Under the pieces are notes generated by a model, which saw only the letters and a program-made list of their open reading frames with translations, had not been told where the DNA came from and made no database searches. Shown one piece after another: positions 4,647 to 5,561 of a stretch of DNA of 5,561 nt. The stretch's first letter is position 1; each line of letters opens with the position of its first letter. Source of the stretch: Candidatus Moraniibacteriota bacterium (GTDB taxonomy: Bacteria; Patescibacteriota; Minisyncoccia; Moranbacterales; GCA-2747515); NCBI GenBank assembly GCA_027016355.1, contig JALWAF010000158.1, positions 1 to 5,561 on the forward strand, written 5' to 3'. A program made the translations under genes and the position numbers.

Positions 4647-5561
4647 TTATTTAAACAAATCTTGAACGTCTTCCCATGTTAATTTTTTAAACATATCTTT
4701 ATTTTCACCTACTAAATTATTAAATAAATTTTGTTTTTTCTGTTGTAATTTAACTATCTTTTCTTCAATAGTACCCTTAGTGATTAAGCGATAAACATTC
4801 ACTGATTGTGTTTGTCCCATCCTATGTGTTCTATCAATTGCTTGATTTTCTACACTAGGGTTCCACCATGGATCAAAAATGATTACATTATCTGCTGATG
4901 TTAAATTTAATCCAACACCACCAGCCTTCAAACTAATTAAAAATACTTGTTTTTCTTTATTTGAGTTAAATTCATCAATCACCTTTTGACGATTACGAGT
5001 TTGTCCCGATAAATATAATGACTCAATTTTATTTTTTTGCAATTCTGTTTCTAAAATGTCAAGCATCTTAGTAAATTGACTAAACACTAATACTTTTCTA
5101 TTCGCATTTACAATTTCATCAATCAATTCATTAAAGGCCTCTAACTTAGAAGAGCTATATTTTTCATATTTTTTATCTTTAAGTAACAAAACTGGATGAT
5201 TGCAGACTTGTCGTAATTTAGTCAATCCTGCTAAAATATGAATTTGTGATTTAGCAAAACCCTTTTGTTCTACAGCATCAAAAATTTTACTTTTAACGTT
5301 AGCTAAAATTTCTTGATAAAGAATATTTTGTGAATTATCCAGCTCACACTCAATAATTTTTTCCACTTTTGGTGGTAATTCTTTTAAAACCTTGTCTTTA
5401 GACCTTCTTAACATAAAACATGTGGTTTTTTTATGTAATTTCTTCAAAGCTTCTGCATTATTTTCTTTCATTATTGGTTTCAAAAACTTTTGAGAAAATA
5501 CTTTATGAGAACCCAAAAATCCAGGCATCAAAAAATCAAATATTGACCATATTTCTTGTAC
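4647..5561 (-). CDS. SNF2/RapA-family helicase, C-terminal part (N-terminus outside window)
   Basis: The frame enters from the right edge with no start codon and ends at TAA (4647-4649), giving 304 residues. It is an ATP-driven DNA translocase of superfamily 2. Fragment residues 1-16 (EIWSIFDFLMPGFLG) are the conserved end of the SNF2 N-terminal ATPase lobe. FMLRRSKDKVLKELPPKVE follows (about 49-67), then KLRQVCNHP (115-123). The C-terminal helicase lobe has VLVFSQFTKML (157-167, motif IV), SLKAGGVGLNLTSADNVI (210-227, motif V) and DPWWNPSVENQAIDRTHRMG (230-249, motif VI with arginine-finger residues Arg244 and Arg247), then VYRLITKGTIEEKI. The Walker A and DEAH boxes must lie upstream, outside the window. 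Internal TTG or ATG codons near 5526-5531 are not the start, because the homology continues through them. Sampled lines are near 27-30% G+C against about 40% in dxr, which suggests acquisition by transfer. Bacterial SNF2 proteins occur in transcription recycling, restriction or defence loci; the role here cannot be decided from the fragment. Confidence 0.96.
   Translation of the reverse strand, partial: VQEIWSIFDFLMPGFLGSHKVFSQKFLKPIMKENNAEALKKLHKKTTCFMLRRSKDKVLKELPPKVEKIIECELDNSQNILYQEILANVKSKIFDAVEQKGFAKSQIHILAGLTKLRQVCNHPVLLLKDKKYEKYSSSKLEAFNELIDEIVNANRKVLVFSQFTKMLDILETELQKNKIESLYLSGQTRNRQKVIDEFNSNKEKQVFLISLKAGGVGLNLTSADNVIIFDPWWNPSVENQAIDRTHRMGQTQSVNVYRLITKGTIEEKIVKLQQKKQNLFNNLVGENKDMFKKLTWEDVQDLFK

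Noticed and set aside
5526..5531. TTG or ATG near 5530 as the start of the SNF2 gene
   Set aside because: The upstream codons to the window edge encode VQEIWSIFDF, the conserved residues that precede LMPGFLG in SNF2 proteins, so the gene continues beyond the edge.

Overview
The window is AT-rich (about one third G+C by eye). Every gene I can support lies on the minus strand, so in transcription order it reads from the right end to the left. The order is: the C-terminal part of a SNF2-family helicase (cut by the right edge); a DnaQ-like DEDDh 3'-5' exonuclease; a small GIY-YIG endonuclease broken by one in-frame stop codon; 1-deoxy-D-xylulose 5-phosphate reductoisomerase (dxr); and a large unrecognised lipoprotein whose C-terminus runs off the left edge.

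The organism is a bacterium that makes isoprenoids by the MEP pathway and uses TGA as a normal stop (both the exonuclease and the GIY-YIG frame end on it). Low G+C, compact proteins, no visible Shine-Dalgarno sequences, short REP-like repeats of the form TTGAGAT-TCTC...TCGAAATGACA, and a tiny GIY-YIG protein together suggest a Candidatus Patescibacteria (CPR) lineage. A member of Bacteroidota is the main alternative. This placement is inference; no marker gene here decides it.

Region by region: 1-1787 is the lipoprotein, with a TATAAT promoter just upstream. 1788-1941 holds that promoter and a GC-rich hairpin followed by a U-run that probably ends dxr. 1942-3069 is dxr. 3070-3730 is a mosaic in which two head-to-head pairs of a roughly 43-nt repeat flank the GIY-YIG pseudogene (3268-3549). 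A clear intrinsic terminator at 3696-3725 closes the exonuclease gene at 3731-4465. 4466-4646 is intergenic and carries a strong 32-nt dyad built from two tandem 12-mers. 4647-5561 is the SNF2 fragment, which looks more AT-rich than dxr.

The genes do not form an obvious pathway. Each is separated by 150 nt or more (using the 65-codon GIY-YIG frame) with its own signals, so they are probably separate transcription units. The most interesting part is the repeat/GIY-YIG mosaic, which resembles the arrangement of REP doublets around a REP-associated mobilising gene, here with a different nuclease family and a recently inactivated gene.
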